This document shows, piece after piece, positions 1-8,794 of a stretch of 64,000 bases of DNA (positions within the stretch are counted from its first letter, which is position 1; every line of letters begins with the position of its first letter). The notes under the pieces were generated by a model that was given only the letters and a program-made list of their open reading frames with translations, was not told the origin of the DNA and made no database searches. A program made the position numbers and the translations under genes. Source of the DNA: Hyphomicrobiales bacterium (GTDB taxonomy: Bacteria > Pseudomonadota > Alphaproteobacteria > Rhizobiales > Xanthobacteraceae); contig JAHFPN010000001.1 of assembly GCA_023269635.1 (NCBI GenBank), positions 59,037 to 123,036 of the forward strand. Direction: 5' to 3'.

Positions 1-1838
1 GAAATGCCAACGTCGGCGGCGTGCAGGGCGGGCGCGTCGTTGATGCCGTCACCGAGGTAGCCGACGGCGTGCCCGACCTGTTGCAGGGCTCTGACGATTC
101 GCTCCTTCTGCTGCGGGTCCACCTCCACGAACAGATCGGTCCGGTCGGCGAGGTGCCAAAGCGACTCGTCCTTGAGGTCGGCGATCTCCTTGCCGGTGAG
201 CATCGACTTCGGGTCGAGACCGATGGACGCAGCGAGGTGCGCGGTGACGTACCGGTTGTCGCCGCTGATGATCTTGATGCGGATGCCGAGGCCGGCGAGG
301 TCGCGGATCGTCTTCTCGATTCCGCGCTTGGGCGGATCGGAAAACAGGAGAAAGCCGACGAATGACATTCCGCGCTCGTCGTCGCGCTCGTAATGCGGCT
401 TCGCCTCGACGCGCTTGGTGGCGATGGCGAGGACTCGGAACCCTTCGGCGCCCTTCTGCCGGAAATACTCCTCTAGGCGCTCACGTTCGGCCTGCGCGAG
501 CGCGGACTCGACGTCCCCGCGGCTCACCATCGTGCAGGTGGCAAGCACGTTGTCGAAGGCGCCTTTGGTCACGATCAGATGCTTGCCGGGATCGCTCTCG
601 TCGGTGGTGACGATGGTGAGGCGCTTGCGGGAGAAATCGTAGGGAATCTCATCGATCTTTCGTTGCCCAGCGGTCGAAAGGCCGAGTTTCTCTCCGGCGG
701 CGACGATCGCGGCGTCGAGCGGGTTTTCGATCCCGGTCTCGAGGGAGGCATTGAGAAAGGCGAGGCGCTGCGCCTCGCTCGAGGGCCGCCCGTCCGGATC
801 GACGACGCCGGTGAGCGCGATCACGCCCTCGGTCAGAGTTCCGGTCTTGTCGGTGCACAGCACATCGATGCTGCCGAGGTTCTCGATCGCATCGAGGCGG
901 CGAACGATCACGTGCTTACGCGCCATGGCGCGTGCGCCCGCCGACAGCGTGACGCTGACGATCGCCGGCAGCAGTTCCGGGGACAGTCCGACCGCGAGGG
1001 CGACGGCAAACAGCAGCGACTCGATCGTCGGCCTTCCGAGCACCTGATTGATGGTCAAGACGAACAGGACCATCACGATCATCACCTGCAGCAGCAGGTA
1101 GCCGAACTGCCGTACGCCGCGCGCGAACTCGGTCTCGGGTGCCTGGGCGGCGATACGCGCGGCGATGTTGCCGAATACGGTCCTGCGGCCAGTCTCGACC
1201 ACCAGCACCGAAGCGGTTCCGCTCCGCACCGAGGTGCCCAGGAACACCGAGTTGGTGCGTGCGAGGAGCGCGGCATCGGTCACCGCGAGTCCGGGCCGCT
1301 TTTCGACCGGGAACGATTCGCCGGTCAGACTCGCCTCAACGACGAAGAAGTCCTTGGCCTCGAGCAGCAGGCCGTCCGCGGGGACGAGATTTCCCGCCGA
1401 CAAGAGCACGACATCGCCCGGAACGATGCTGCTCGCCGGCACCGTCTGCGCCGCGCCGTCGCGAATGACCCTCGCGCTCAGCGCGATGCGCTGTCGCAGC
1501 TCCGCAACGGCGGCGGAAGCGCGGTACTCCTGCGTGAAGCCAAGGAGCGTGCTGCCGAAAACGACGATCAGGATGATCGAGGCGTCGCCCCAATCGCGAA
1601 CGAAGAGCGAGATCGCCGCGCCAAAGACCAGGATCAGTACGAGGGGACTCTGGACCTGGCGGAGCAGCAGTCTGAGCGCCGAGACCCGCGACTGATCCTC
1701 GACGGTATTTTGACCGTGGCGCCGCAGCCGCTCGGCGGCCTCCGCGGCCGAGAGGCCGCGGGGGCTGGTGCCGAGATCAGCCATCACATCGGCGGCATTC
1801 CGGCTCCAATAGTCACCTTTGGGCGCAGCGGCTTGCAC
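1..1838 (-). CDS. MgtA-like cation-transporting P-type ATPase (3' end cut by window)
   Basis: This is an integral-membrane ATPase that moves a cation using an aspartyl-phosphate intermediate. Reading the minus strand gives the actuator motif TGES, the phosphorylation motif DKTGTLT (Asp about residue 330), SGDN in the nucleotide domain and the hinge GDGINDAP near the window edge. The stretch around DPPK and GDGINDAPALHAADVGI resembles Mg2+-type (P3B) pumps more than heavy-metal pumps, and no N-terminal metal-binding Cys pair is seen. About 612 residues are present; the last membrane helices lie outside. The GTG at 1838 is chosen because homology (DYWSRNAADVMADLGTSP) begins before the ATG at 1784. 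It follows arcC by 61 bases on the same strand and may end the GroEL-led operon. The ion is inferred, not shown. Confidence 0.85.
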   Translation of the reverse strand, partial: MQAAAPKGDYWSRNAADVMADLGTSPRGLSAAEAAERLRRHGQNTVEDQSRVSALRLLLRQVQSPLVLILVFGAAISLFVRDWGDASIILIVVFGSTLLGFTQEYRASAAVAELRQRIALSARVIRDGAAQTVPASSIVPGDVVLLSAGNLVPADGLLLEAKDFFVVEASLTGESFPVEKRPGLAVTDAALLARTNSVFLGTSVRSGTASVLVVETGRRTVFGNIAARIAAQAPETEFARGVRQFGYLLLQVMIVMVLFVLTINQVLGRPTIESLLFAVALAVGLSPELLPAIVSVTLSAGARAMARKHVIVRRLDAIENLGSIDVLCTDKTGTLTEGVIALTGVVDPDGRPSSEAQRLAFLNASLETGIENPLDAAIVAAGEKLGLSTAGQRKIDEIPYDFSRKRLTIVTTDESDPGKHLIVTKGAFDNVLATCTMVSRGDVESALAQAERERLEEYFRQKGAEGFRVLAIATKRVEAKPHYERDDERGMSFVGFLLFSDPPKRGIEKTIRDLAGLGIRIKIISGDNRYVTAHLAASIGLDPKSMLTGKEIADLKDESLWHLADRTDLFVEVDPQQKERIVRALQQVGHAVGYLGDGINDAPALHAADVGI

Positions 1839-1899
1839 GGCAATTCCAGAGCGGCTCCCGGCTACTCGAGCCCCAGTCTGCCCGGCTGAACGGGCGCCG

Positions 1900-2808
1900 T
1901 CATCCCGTGCCCCCGACGATCGTCCCCGCAGCGCCGTCGAGGATGGCCTCGGCCTGTTCGATGGCGCCGATGCCCGCGGTTCCACCGGTGCGCTCGACGA
2001 AGCGGCAGGCCGCTTCAACCTTCGGGCCGATCGAGCCGGGCGCGAAGCTGAAGCTGCGAAGCTCCGCCGGCGTCGTGTGCCCGATCGGCCGGCCTTCGGA
2101 CATCGGCCATCGCGTCCATACCGCGGAAACGTCGGTCAGCAGCAACAGAGCATCGGCGCGAATCTCTTCCGCGAGCAGCGCGGCGGAGTGATCCTTGTCG
2201 ATTACGGCTTCGACGCCATGAAGGCCGCCATCGCTCGCAATAACCGGGATGCCGCCACCGCCCGCGCAAACGAGCACGATGCCGGACTCGACCAGCAGCT
2301 TGATCACGTTGATTTCGCGGATGCGTTTCGGTGCCGGCGAGGGAACTGCGCGGCGGTAGCCGCGGCCGTCCGCGACCAACGTCCAGGACGTCTGCGCCGC
2401 GAGCCGCCGCGCTTCGGCCTCGGCGTAGACCGGGCCGATCGGCTTGGTGGGATTGGCAAAAGCCGGGTCGGCCGCGTCGACTTCGACCTGCGTGATCAGG
2501 GTCGCGATCTCGCGGCCCGGCAGCTCGCTCGCGAGCGCCTCTTCGATCAGAAAGCCGATCATTCCTTCGCTTTCGGCGCCGAGCACGTCGAGCGGATAGG
2601 GCCGCACGTCGCGATAGGCCGCGGCTTGCAGCGCGAGCAGCCCGATTTGCGGGCCGTTGCCGTGCGTGATGACGACCCGATGCCGGCGGGCGATCGGCGC
2701 CACCGACTTCGCGACCGCGGAAAGCAGATTCCGCCGCTGCACGTCCGCTTCCAGCGGCTCGTTGCGGCGGAGCAGCGCGTTGCCGCCGAGCGCCATCACG
2801 ACCAGCAT
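1900..2808 (-). CDS. arcC: Carbamate kinase
   Basis: ArcC interconverts ATP, carbamate and carbamoyl phosphate in the cytoplasm, and in fermentative arginine or allantoin use it makes ATP. The 302-residue product has the amino-acid-kinase N-terminus ALGGNALLRR, the HGNGPQIG motif near residue 50 and a typical length. Its ATG at 2808 shares one base with the stop of the upstream gene (TGATG), so the two are translationally coupled. The same reading frame stays open far upstream, but that part overlaps the neighbour gene and is not coding. No arginine deiminase or ornithine carbamoyltransferase is nearby, so the source of carbamoyl phosphate is unknown. A role in energy rescue under low oxygen is inference from the hypoxia-regulon context. 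Confidence 0.9.
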   Translation of the reverse strand: MLVVMALGGNALLRRNEPLEADVQRRNLLSAVAKSVAPIARRHRVVITHGNGPQIGLLALQAAAYRDVRPYPLDVLGAESEGMIGFLIEEALASELPGREIATLITQVEVDAADPAFANPTKPIGPVYAEAEARRLAAQTSWTLVADGRGYRRAVPSPAPKRIREINVIKLLVESGIVLVCAGGGGIPVIASDGGLHGVEAVIDKDHSAALLAEEIRADALLLLTDVSAVWTRWPMSEGRPIGHTTPAELRSFSFAPGSIGPKVEAACRFVERTGGTAGIGAIEQAEAILDGAAGTIVGGTG

Positions 2809-4187
2809 CAGCCTTTCCTCTCCTTCGGCCGGATTCGATCGACAAAGGCGTCGACCAAGGCGGAGAGCCTTGGCTCGCCGGTTTCGGCATATTCGTAGCG
2901 CGCCCGCACGACCGGCTTGTTCAGGCGAAGCAAGCGCGCGAGATCGACCGGAGTCGCCGCCACCACCACGTCGGCGTCCGCGCCGTTGATCGTAGCCGCG
3001 AGCGCGGCAAGTTGCCCCTCGCCATAGCCGACCGCCGGCAACACGCGGCCGATGTGAGGGTAGGTCTTGAATATCGTCGCGATCTCCGGCACCGCCGAAA
3101 TTCTGGGGTCGACGATTTCCGAAGCGCCAGCGGCGATCGCCGCGACGTGGCCGGCGCCATAACTCATACCGCCGTGTGTGATGGTCGGCCCGTCTTCGAC
3201 CACGATCACCCGCCGTCCTTTCACGGCGCGCGCGTCGTCGAGCCGGATCGGCGAGGCCGCCTGCACGATCGGTGCCCTGGCGTTGACCCTCCGGAGCTCT
3301 TGCATGGCGGTGCGAATGTCGTCCGCCGGTGCGGCGTCCACCTTGTTGATGACCAGCACATCGGCCATGCGCGCCACCGTCTCGCCGGGGTGGTGGGTCG
3401 CGATCTGGCGCGGCCGCAAGGCGTCGGCCACGGTGATATGGAGGCTCGGGCGGATGAACGGAAAATCGTTGTTGCCGCCGTCCCAGACGATGATCTCCGC
3501 TTCCGCCTCCGCCCGGCGGAGGATTTCGGAATAATCCACGCCGGCGAAGACCACATTGCCCGCGGCGATGTGAGGCTCGTATTCCTCCCTTTCCTCCGCG
3601 GTGCAGTCGGCAGCATCGAGGTCGCCAAGCGACGCGAACCGCTGGACGGCTTCCCGCGCGAGATCGCCATAGGGCATCGGGTGCCGCAGCACGGCGACGC
3701 GCAGGCCCCGCTCGCGCAGCCGGCGCGAGAGCCAGCGCGCGATCGGCGACTTGCCGCATCCGGTGCGCACGGCGGTGACCGCGATCACCGGCAACAATGC
3801 CGCCAGCATGGTGCGCTTCGGACCGAGGAGGACGAAATCGGCGCCGGTCGCGAGCGCGCGCGAGGCGAGATGCATCACCTGCTCGTGCGGAATGTCGCTG
3901 TAGGCGAAGACGACCTCATCGACCGCGTGCGCGCGGCATACTTCTTCGAGTCCTGCCTGCTCGACGATGGGAATACCGTCGCGATAGAGCGCCCCCGCCA
4001 GTGACGGCGGATAGCGGCGGCCCGCGATACCCGGGATCTGCGCCGCGGTGAACGCGACGACTTCGCTTCGCGGATCGTCGCGGTAGACGAGATTGAAATT
4101 ATGGAAGTCGCGGCCCGCCGCGCCGACGATGACCACCCGCCGCCGCGATTCCGGACGCTGTTCCGATCGTCCAGCCGCGGCCGTCAT
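2808..4187 (-). CDS. Cyclic 2,3-diphosphoglycerate synthetase-like GTPase (COG2403 type)
   Basis: This 459-residue protein starts with a Rossmann-like segment (VVIVGAAGRDFHNFN) and then carries a P-loop, AVRTGCGKS, near residue 145. It continues with VDYSEILRRAEAEAEIIVWDGGNNDFPF and an NKVD guanine-recognition motif. This architecture is that of the predicted GTPase family related to archaeal cyclic 2,3-diphosphoglycerate synthetase, a thermoprotectant enzyme. The bacterial members have no firm function. It is coupled by TGATG to carbamate kinase, an arrangement that suggests a joint role with phosphorylated or carbamoylated metabolites. The family assignment is solid; the reaction is not known. 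Confidence 0.78.
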   Translation of the reverse strand: MTAAAGRSEQRPESRRRVVIVGAAGRDFHNFNLVYRDDPRSEVVAFTAAQIPGIAGRRYPPSLAGALYRDGIPIVEQAGLEEVCRAHAVDEVVFAYSDIPHEQVMHLASRALATGADFVLLGPKRTMLAALLPVIAVTAVRTGCGKSPIARWLSRRLRERGLRVAVLRHPMPYGDLAREAVQRFASLGDLDAADCTAEEREEYEPHIAAGNVVFAGVDYSEILRRAEAEAEIIVWDGGNNDFPFIRPSLHITVADALRPRQIATHHPGETVARMADVLVINKVDAAPADDIRTAMQELRRVNARAPIVQAASPIRLDDARAVKGRRVIVVEDGPTITHGGMSYGAGHVAAIAAGASEIVDPRISAVPEIATIFKTYPHIGRVLPAVGYGEGQLAALAATINGADADVVVAATPVDLARLLRLNKPVVRARYEYAETGEPRLSALVDAFVDRIRPKERKG

Positions 4188-4196
4188 CTGGATCGC

Positions 4197-5036
4197 CTAT
4201 CGTCTCGACGCCGAGGTTCGTGCCGTGGGCGGCCCTTCAACATGCCGCTGCTCTTCCTGCGCATGCAAGCGGGCAATGCTGTTGACGACTTGGGCGACCT
4301 CGGAGTCGTCGAGCGGCGGGCGGCAGCGCACGCGGTTCCATGCGAGCAGCAATTCCAGCGCGACTTCGGGATCGACGCCGTGCCACAGCAAATGGCCGGT
4401 GAGCGACGCGACGGTGGAATTGCGCTGGCCCTCCGGGACCCCTTCGTGCACGAGCCGTCGCCAATCGGCGAGCGACCGGCCGGCGCGGGGCCCGTCCGGG
4501 AGCGCATAGAGCCAGCGCGGCAGCGGCGCGAGGGCGATCTGGTCGGGTGAATGGCCGGCGGCCCATGCGTAGGGCCGGCCGCTCGGATGAATCGACGGTG
4601 GGGCGACGATATAGCCGCCATCGCCGCGCAGATCGATGCCTTGCGCGAGGCCCGCGCGGTTGCGCACGAGGCCGCCGGGATGGGTGAAGTAGAGATGCCT
4701 GCCGCCGCCGCCGGTCACGGCCTCGACCGTCGGCGGCAGGGTGCCGAAGCGCCGCTCGAGTGCAATCAGCGAGTCGTCTCCGCCGTGCTTGGGATCGACG
4801 TCGAGCACGACGAGATTCGAAATCTCGCCGGTGACGACTCCGAGGTTGGCGTCGGGCCAGCGTCGGAACCAGTCGGCGATCTCGATCGCGGAGGCGTGGA
4901 CGCTTTGAAACCCTTCCCAGCGGACGAGTGGTCTCTTCTCAAGGGGGCGCAGCGGCAGGACCGACCAACCTCTCGCATGATGGCTGGCGGCAGCCCGCCC
5001 GATCGGCGAATCCTGCGCTCGCGCGATCCTCTGCAT
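4197..5036 (-). CDS. Stand-alone primase-polymerase (Prim-Pol) domain protein
   Basis: The 279-residue product matches the bifunctional DNA primase/polymerase N-terminal fold. After a lead-in (ASHHARGWSVLPLRP) comes the metal-binding block LDVDPKHGG near residue 95, then GGGGRHLYFTH and GIDLRGDGGYIVAPPS. A C-terminal helical part ending LDDSEVAQVVNSIARLHA looks like a PriCT-type domain. No helicase domain follows, unlike many phage and plasmid primases. The ATG at 5036 is chosen because an upstream start would run into the preceding gene. It sits inside a stress-gene operon with no phage genes around it. A role in replication restart or repair priming is inference. Confidence 0.78.
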   Translation of the reverse strand: MQRIARAQDSPIGRAAASHHARGWSVLPLRPLEKRPLVRWEGFQSVHASAIEIADWFRRWPDANLGVVTGEISNLVVLDVDPKHGGDDSLIALERRFGTLPPTVEAVTGGGGRHLYFTHPGGLVRNRAGLAQGIDLRGDGGYIVAPPSIHPSGRPYAWAAGHSPDQIALAPLPRWLYALPDGPRAGRSLADWRRLVHEGVPEGQRNSTVASLTGHLLWHGVDPEVALELLLAWNRVRCRPPLDDSEVAQVVNSIARLHAQEEQRHVEGPPTARTSASRR

Positions 5037-5055
5037 CGTCGGCCCGGCAAGATCG

Positions 5056-5319
5056 CTACTGATGAACCTTATTCCATAGCACCGCGAAGGCGGCGCCGAC
5101 CACGTAGCCGACCGCACCCGTGACGACGATCAGGATCAGCGCGGTGATCATATTGAACGGTTGAATGACGTAGATTGGCTTGATGAAGTGGATCCAGAAT
5201 ATGAAGTCGATCAGCGGCTGGGCCCAGCCGACCAAGACCAGCAGCGACCAGGCGAGGTGCCATCCGGCGAGAAGCACGCCGAGCGCAATGCCAACTTTGT
5301 TCGGGCTCATGGTTGTCAT
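5056..5319 (-). CDS. Small two-helix membrane protein of unknown function
   Basis: This 87-residue hydrophobic protein has a first membrane segment at about residues 9-30 (GIALGVLLAGWHLAWSLLVL), a loop with aromatic residues (FIFWIHFIKPIYVIQPF) and a second segment at about 58-80. It has no enzyme motif. A strong Shine-Dalgarno (AGGAGG) precedes the ATG. It lies in the GroEL-led minus-strand gene series, 45 bases after the acidic small protein, so it is probably co-expressed with the stress genes. I recognise no named family. Confidence 0.75.
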   Translation of the reverse strand: MTTMSPNKVGIALGVLLAGWHLAWSLLVLVGWAQPLIDFIFWIHFIKPIYVIQPFNMITALILIVVTGAVGYVVGAAFAVLWNKVHQ

Positions 5320-5364
5320 GATCGCCTCCTGAGGAGTCGCGGCGTCGACGAGTTCGAATTGGAA

Positions 5365-5640
5365 CTAATGCGCCGGTGTCCGCGGCTCTTCTTCCTCCTC
5401 CTCCACGGAAAGAATTTCGACGATCTCGGCGGGAATGCCGACGAGGGGCCGGCCGGACTTGCCGAGCGCCTCGCCCTCGCCCGCGGCATAGAGCGCCGCG
5501 ATTTCGAGGTCGGAGACGGTCGGATGCAAGGCCAGGATTTCGATGGCCGTCTCGGCGTCCATCTCACCGAGAATGCGCCGCAAGTCCGCGTGCGTCGCGC
5601 CCGTCTTGCGTGCTTCGCTCTTGTCCTCTGCGCTCGCCAT
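5365..5640 (-). CDS. Small acidic hypothetical protein
   Basis: This 91-residue soluble protein is rich in Glu and Ala, has a predicted helical core (LRRILGEMDAETAIEILALH) and ends in a run of Glu before PRTPAH. A good Shine-Dalgarno (GGAGGAGAG) lies just upstream of the ATG. It starts 21 bases after the GroEL stop codon, so it is almost certainly co-transcribed with GroEL. The family is not recognised. A GroEL-associated or ribosome-associated helper is possible but unsupported. Confidence 0.7.
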   Translation of the reverse strand: MASAEDKSEARKTGATHADLRRILGEMDAETAIEILALHPTVSDLEIAALYAAGEGEALGKSGRPLVGIPAEIVEILSVEEEEEEPRTPAH

Positions 5641-5661
5641 CGTCTCTCCTCCCGAGCCGCC

Positions 5662-7284
5662 TCACATGGCGACCTCCGGCTCCGCAACCTGTTCTTTCCT
5701 GACCTCGGGAATCTCGGTCATCGTGGCCTCGGTGAGAAGCAGGACGCTCGCCACCGATACCGCGTTTTCGAGCGCCACCCGCACGACCTTGGCGGGATCG
5801 ATGATGCCGGCCTCGACCAGATCCACATATTCCTTGCGCGCAGCGTCGAAGCCATAGTTGCCCTGGCCGCTCAACATCCGGGCCACGACCACGCCGCCGT
5901 CGACGGCCGAGTTCTCCGCGATCTGGCGCGCCGGCGCCTCGAGCGCGCGCTTCAAGATCTGCACGCCGGTCTTCTCGTCGCCTTCGCATTTTGCCTCGAC
6001 GCTGGCGGCCGCCTCGATGCAACGAAGCAGTGCAAGGCCGCCGCCGGGCACGATGCCTTCGGCCACCGCGGCCTTGGTGGAGCTGATCGCGTCGTCGAGC
6101 GCCTCCTTCTTCGATTTCATCTCCGCCTCGGAGGGAGCACCGACGCGGATCACCGCGACGCCGCCGGCGAGCTTGGCGAGACGTTCTTCAAGCTTCTCTT
6201 TGTCGTAGTCGCTCGTCGTCTTTTCGATCTCGTGGCGGATCTGCTGGATGCGGGCGTCGATGCGCGCCCGGTCGCCGGCGCCACGGATGATCGTGGTGTC
6301 CTCCTTGCCCACGACCACGCGCGCCGCCCGGCCGAGCTGCTGCACGGTCACGTTTTCGAGCTTGAGGCCGAGATCCTCCGCAATGACCTGCCCGCCGGTC
6401 AGCACCGCCATGTCCTCGAGCATGGCCTTGCGGCGATCGCCGAAACCCGGCGCCTTTACCGCGCACGCCTTCAGGACGCCGCGGATCTGATTGACGATCA
6501 GGGTCGCGAGCGCCTCGCCTTCCACGTCTTCGGCCACCACCAGGACCGGGCGTCCGGACTTCGCGATCTGCTCGAGCAGCGCGAGCATGTCCCTGAGCGC
6601 GCTGATCTTGCGGTCCGAGAGCAGAATGAAGGGATCTTCCAGCACCGCCTCCATCCGCTCCGCGTCCGTGATGAAGTAGGGCGAGAGGAAGCCGCGGTCG
6701 AACTGCATGCCTTCGACCACTTCGAGAATGGTTTCGGTGGTCTTGGACTCTTCGACCGAGATCACGCCGTCGTCGCCGACTTTTTCCATGGCCTCGGCCA
6801 CCAGCTCGCCGACCGTGGGATCGTTATGCGCCGAGATCGTGCCGACCTGTGCCTTCTCCTTGCGGGTTTTGACCGGACGGGACAGGGCACGCAGCGCATC
6901 GATCGCCGCCTTGGCGCCGCGATCGAGGCCCCGTTTGATGTCGATCGCGCTTGCGCCGGCAACGACGTTGCGGACGCCTTCAGAAAAAATCGCGTGCGCC
7001 AGAATCGTGGCGGTGCTGGTGCCGTCGCCGACCAAGTCGCCGGTTCTCTCGGCCGCCTGGCGCAGCACCTGCGCGCCGAGGTTTTCTTCCGGGTCCTTGA
7101 GATCGATTTCCTTTGCGATTGTGACCCCGTCATTGCAGACGAGCGGAGGCCCCCATTTCTTCTGCATCAGCACGGACTTCGATTTCGGCCCGAGCGTCAC
7201 GCGGATTGCATCGGCGAGCTGCGTCGCGCCGCGGAGAATTTTCTCGCGGGCGGCCGAGCGAAATAGGATGTGCTTGTGCGTCAT
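5662..7284 (-). CDS. groEL: Chaperonin GroEL, orphan divergent paralogue
   Basis: This is an ATP-dependent folding chaperone subunit of 540 residues. Recognisable parts are the N-terminal nucleotide site ([22 protein letters not shown] with the catalytic Asp), the apical domain start ([14 protein letters not shown]) and the C-terminal block ([15 protein letters not shown]). It departs from housekeeping GroEL in having [16 protein letters not shown] where a TKDGV-type segment is usual, and it ends in EVAM without a Gly-Met tail. No groES is adjacent. The ATG at 7284 is chosen by homology to the GroEL N-terminus; an upstream in-frame extension has no match. A relaxed FixK box about 62 bases upstream suggests oxygen-controlled expression. 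Confidence 0.93.
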   Translation of the reverse strand: MTHKHILFRSAAREKILRGATQLADAIRVTLGPKSKSVLMQKKWGPPLVCNDGVTIAKEIDLKDPEENLGAQVLRQAAERTGDLVGDGTSTATILAHAIFSEGVRNVVAGASAIDIKRGLDRGAKAAIDALRALSRPVKTRKEKAQVGTISAHNDPTVGELVAEAMEKVGDDGVISVEESKTTETILEVVEGMQFDRGFLSPYFITDAERMEAVLEDPFILLSDRKISALRDMLALLEQIAKSGRPVLVVAEDVEGEALATLIVNQIRGVLKACAVKAPGFGDRRKAMLEDMAVLTGGQVIAEDLGLKLENVTVQQLGRAARVVVGKEDTTIIRGAGDRARIDARIQQIRHEIEKTTSDYDKEKLEERLAKLAGGVAVIRVGAPSEAEMKSKKEALDDAISSTKAAVAEGIVPGGGLALLRCIEAAASVEAKCEGDEKTGVQILKRALEAPARQIAENSAVDGGVVVARMLSGQGNYGFDAARKEYVDLVEAGIIDPAKVVRVALENAVSVASVLLLTEATMTEIPEVRKEQVAEPEVAM

Positions 7285-7339
7285 GGGTGCAAGCGCGCCA
7301 ATTCTCATGAACTCTCGCTCGCGCAGGGGCGCAAACGCT

Positions 7340-7353
7340 TTGCGCTGGATCAA
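7340..7353 (-). promoter_or_regulatory. Relaxed FixK/FNR-type box upstream of groEL
   Basis: Plus-strand TTGC-GCTGGA-TCAA fits the relaxed FixK consensus TTG(A/C)-N6-(T/G)CAA. Its centre is about 62 bases before the GroEL ATG. A class II activator site near -41 would place the start of transcription about 20 bases before the ATG, the same geometry as the perfect boxes in this window. Confidence 0.5.
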
Positions 7354-7488
7354 TTTCCCCCGCTGCGCCGGGCTTGGCGGGCCTGTTGCGGACAGCGCGG
7401 TCGCTAGCGCCACCTCCCCAGGCTCTCGATGGGCTCAACCAAAAGGGTTCCGCCGCTGCCCCCGCCGCGAACGTCCGCGCTAGTTCGG

Positions 7489-8586
7489 CTACTTACGCTT
7501 CGCCTTTGCTTTGGCGGCGCCGCCACGCCGGGCCCTTTCGCCCGATATTTTCCGAGCTCGCACGCGGTCCACGATGACTTCCTCGACCGGACGCCGCGGC
7601 GTGCGCTGGACCCGCGTCCCGTACCCGAGACGCAGGACAAGCTGCGGGTTTCCGCTGACGTCGTCGATCAACCCGAGCCGCGTCCGGAGCTCGGGCACTT
7701 CGCAGGGCTGATTGAGGTACGATGCATTCAACCCGAAAGCTTCCGCGGTCAGCACGACAATGCCCAGCGCCTCGCCGCAGACCAGCCAATCGTAGGGTTC
7801 ATCGAGCGGCGTGGTGAAGACCAGAATGCCAGGCGAGCCCTTGAGCAATTCTTCGTCGCGCGCGGCCCTTCCACTGCCGAGGTCGAACGTGCGGATCATG
7901 AGCGGCGCCACGTAGGAAGCCGGGAATTCGATGCCGAAGGCCGGCGCCGGCATTCCATCGGCAGCGGAAGCGGCCGAGGGTCGAATCCAGGTCGCAAGCT
8001 CGCCCCGGAACGCGCGGTTTTCGAACTGCTGCCGATCGGCGGTCATGATCAGTTCGGCCAGTTGCGAGCGGTCGTTGCTGTCGTCGATCCAGGTCGCGCG
8101 CGCGCCGGCTTTCTCCGCCGCCGCTTGCAGCGCATTCCTCGCGTCCGCCGCGATCGGCTTCGGACCGAATGCTTGCCGGCAAGTGCGCCGGTTGAGAATG
8201 GCTCGGAACAGATCGACGTCCTGTGCCGAGGCCTCGCGCAGTCCGCTGAGCTGGAGACTTGCCAGCAGATCTTCCTTGTCCTCCGCCGGAAATCGGCGCA
8301 CCGCCGGCTTGCAGCCCAACCCGATCGCCGCGACCTGCAGGAATGCGAGCGCGGCGCCGCAAGAGATGATCAGCTCCCGATCGAAGGGATCGACCTCCGG
8401 GAGCGCGCGGCGGCGGTCGGCCACGAGATCGACATGGTCGTCATGAAGATGAAACAGCCAAGGCTGGGAATTGTGACTTGACGGCGCCAGGATCGCGTAA
8501 CGCACGAGAAACCGTAATTTCTCGGCGTCGGTTCCTTTGGTTGGGAAGTCGGACGCTTTGACGTCCCAATTCTCGAATTCATTCAT
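7489..8586 (-). CDS. Acg-like nitroreductase-family FMN protein
   Basis: The 365-residue product has two nitroreductase-like halves. Near the N-terminus is the flavin-binding-type segment YAILAPSSHNSQPW, followed by CGAALAFLQVAAIGLGC. The second half has LVCGEALGIVVLTAEAFGL and PQLVLRLGYG. The length and double-domain form match the Acg/Rv2032 group, which in mycobacteria is strongly induced in hypoxia and binds FMN, with debated enzyme activity. The tail is very basic (KAKAKRK). It is divergent from the hibernation factor gene, with a perfect FixK box between them only 53-66 bases from its ATG. Flavin storage or nitro/quinone reduction is inference. Confidence 0.82.
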   Translation of the reverse strand: MNEFENWDVKASDFPTKGTDAEKLRFLVRYAILAPSSHNSQPWLFHLHDDHVDLVADRRRALPEVDPFDRELIISCGAALAFLQVAAIGLGCKPAVRRFPAEDKEDLLASLQLSGLREASAQDVDLFRAILNRRTCRQAFGPKPIAADARNALQAAAEKAGARATWIDDSNDRSQLAELIMTADRQQFENRAFRGELATWIRPSAASAADGMPAPAFGIEFPASYVAPLMIRTFDLGSGRAARDEELLKGSPGILVFTTPLDEPYDWLVCGEALGIVVLTAEAFGLNASYLNQPCEVPELRTRLGLIDDVSGNPQLVLRLGYGTRVQRTPRRPVEEVIVDRVRARKISGERARRGGAAKAKAKRK

Positions 8587-8639
8587 GACCCGCGCCTCTG
8601 GTCAGCCGGACTTCTCTATTGTCGCAATCCTGTTTCGAA

Positions 8640-8653
8640 TTGATCAAGATCAA
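8640..8653. promoter_or_regulatory. Perfect FixK/FNR-type box between nitroreductase and hibernation factor
   Basis: TTGA-TCAAGA-TCAA is a perfect match to the FixK/FNR palindrome. For the minus-strand nitroreductase, a -41 placement predicts a transcript starting about 19 bases before the ATG. For the plus-strand hibernation factor the predicted leader is about 107 bases. It could serve both. Confidence 0.75.
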
Positions 8654-8794
8654 GATAGCGGCGGTTTGCGGCGCCTAAGCAAGATTGAGCATGCTGGGGG
8701 TGATGCGCGACCTATTGCATATGAGCCCGACTTGCGGCCTGCTCTCTCGCTGTAACCAGTGAGATCCGACTTTGAAGCCGAGGGAGAACCAGCG

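Noticed and set aside
579-1889. Long plus-strand open frame (436 codons) antisense to the P-type ATPase
   Set aside because: The minus strand carries all P-type ATPase motifs. The plus frame has low-complexity Arg/Asp/Gly-rich content typical of antisense frames in GC-rich genes.
1900-3759. Apparent long fusion containing carbamate kinase at its C-terminus
   Set aside because: The upstream half is out of frame with the real GTPase gene, and the kinase has its own ATG in a TGATG junction.
5161-7266. 701-codon plus-strand frame opposite GroEL and its neighbours
   Set aside because: It is the complement of well-recognised GroEL and the two small genes, and shows no family resemblance.
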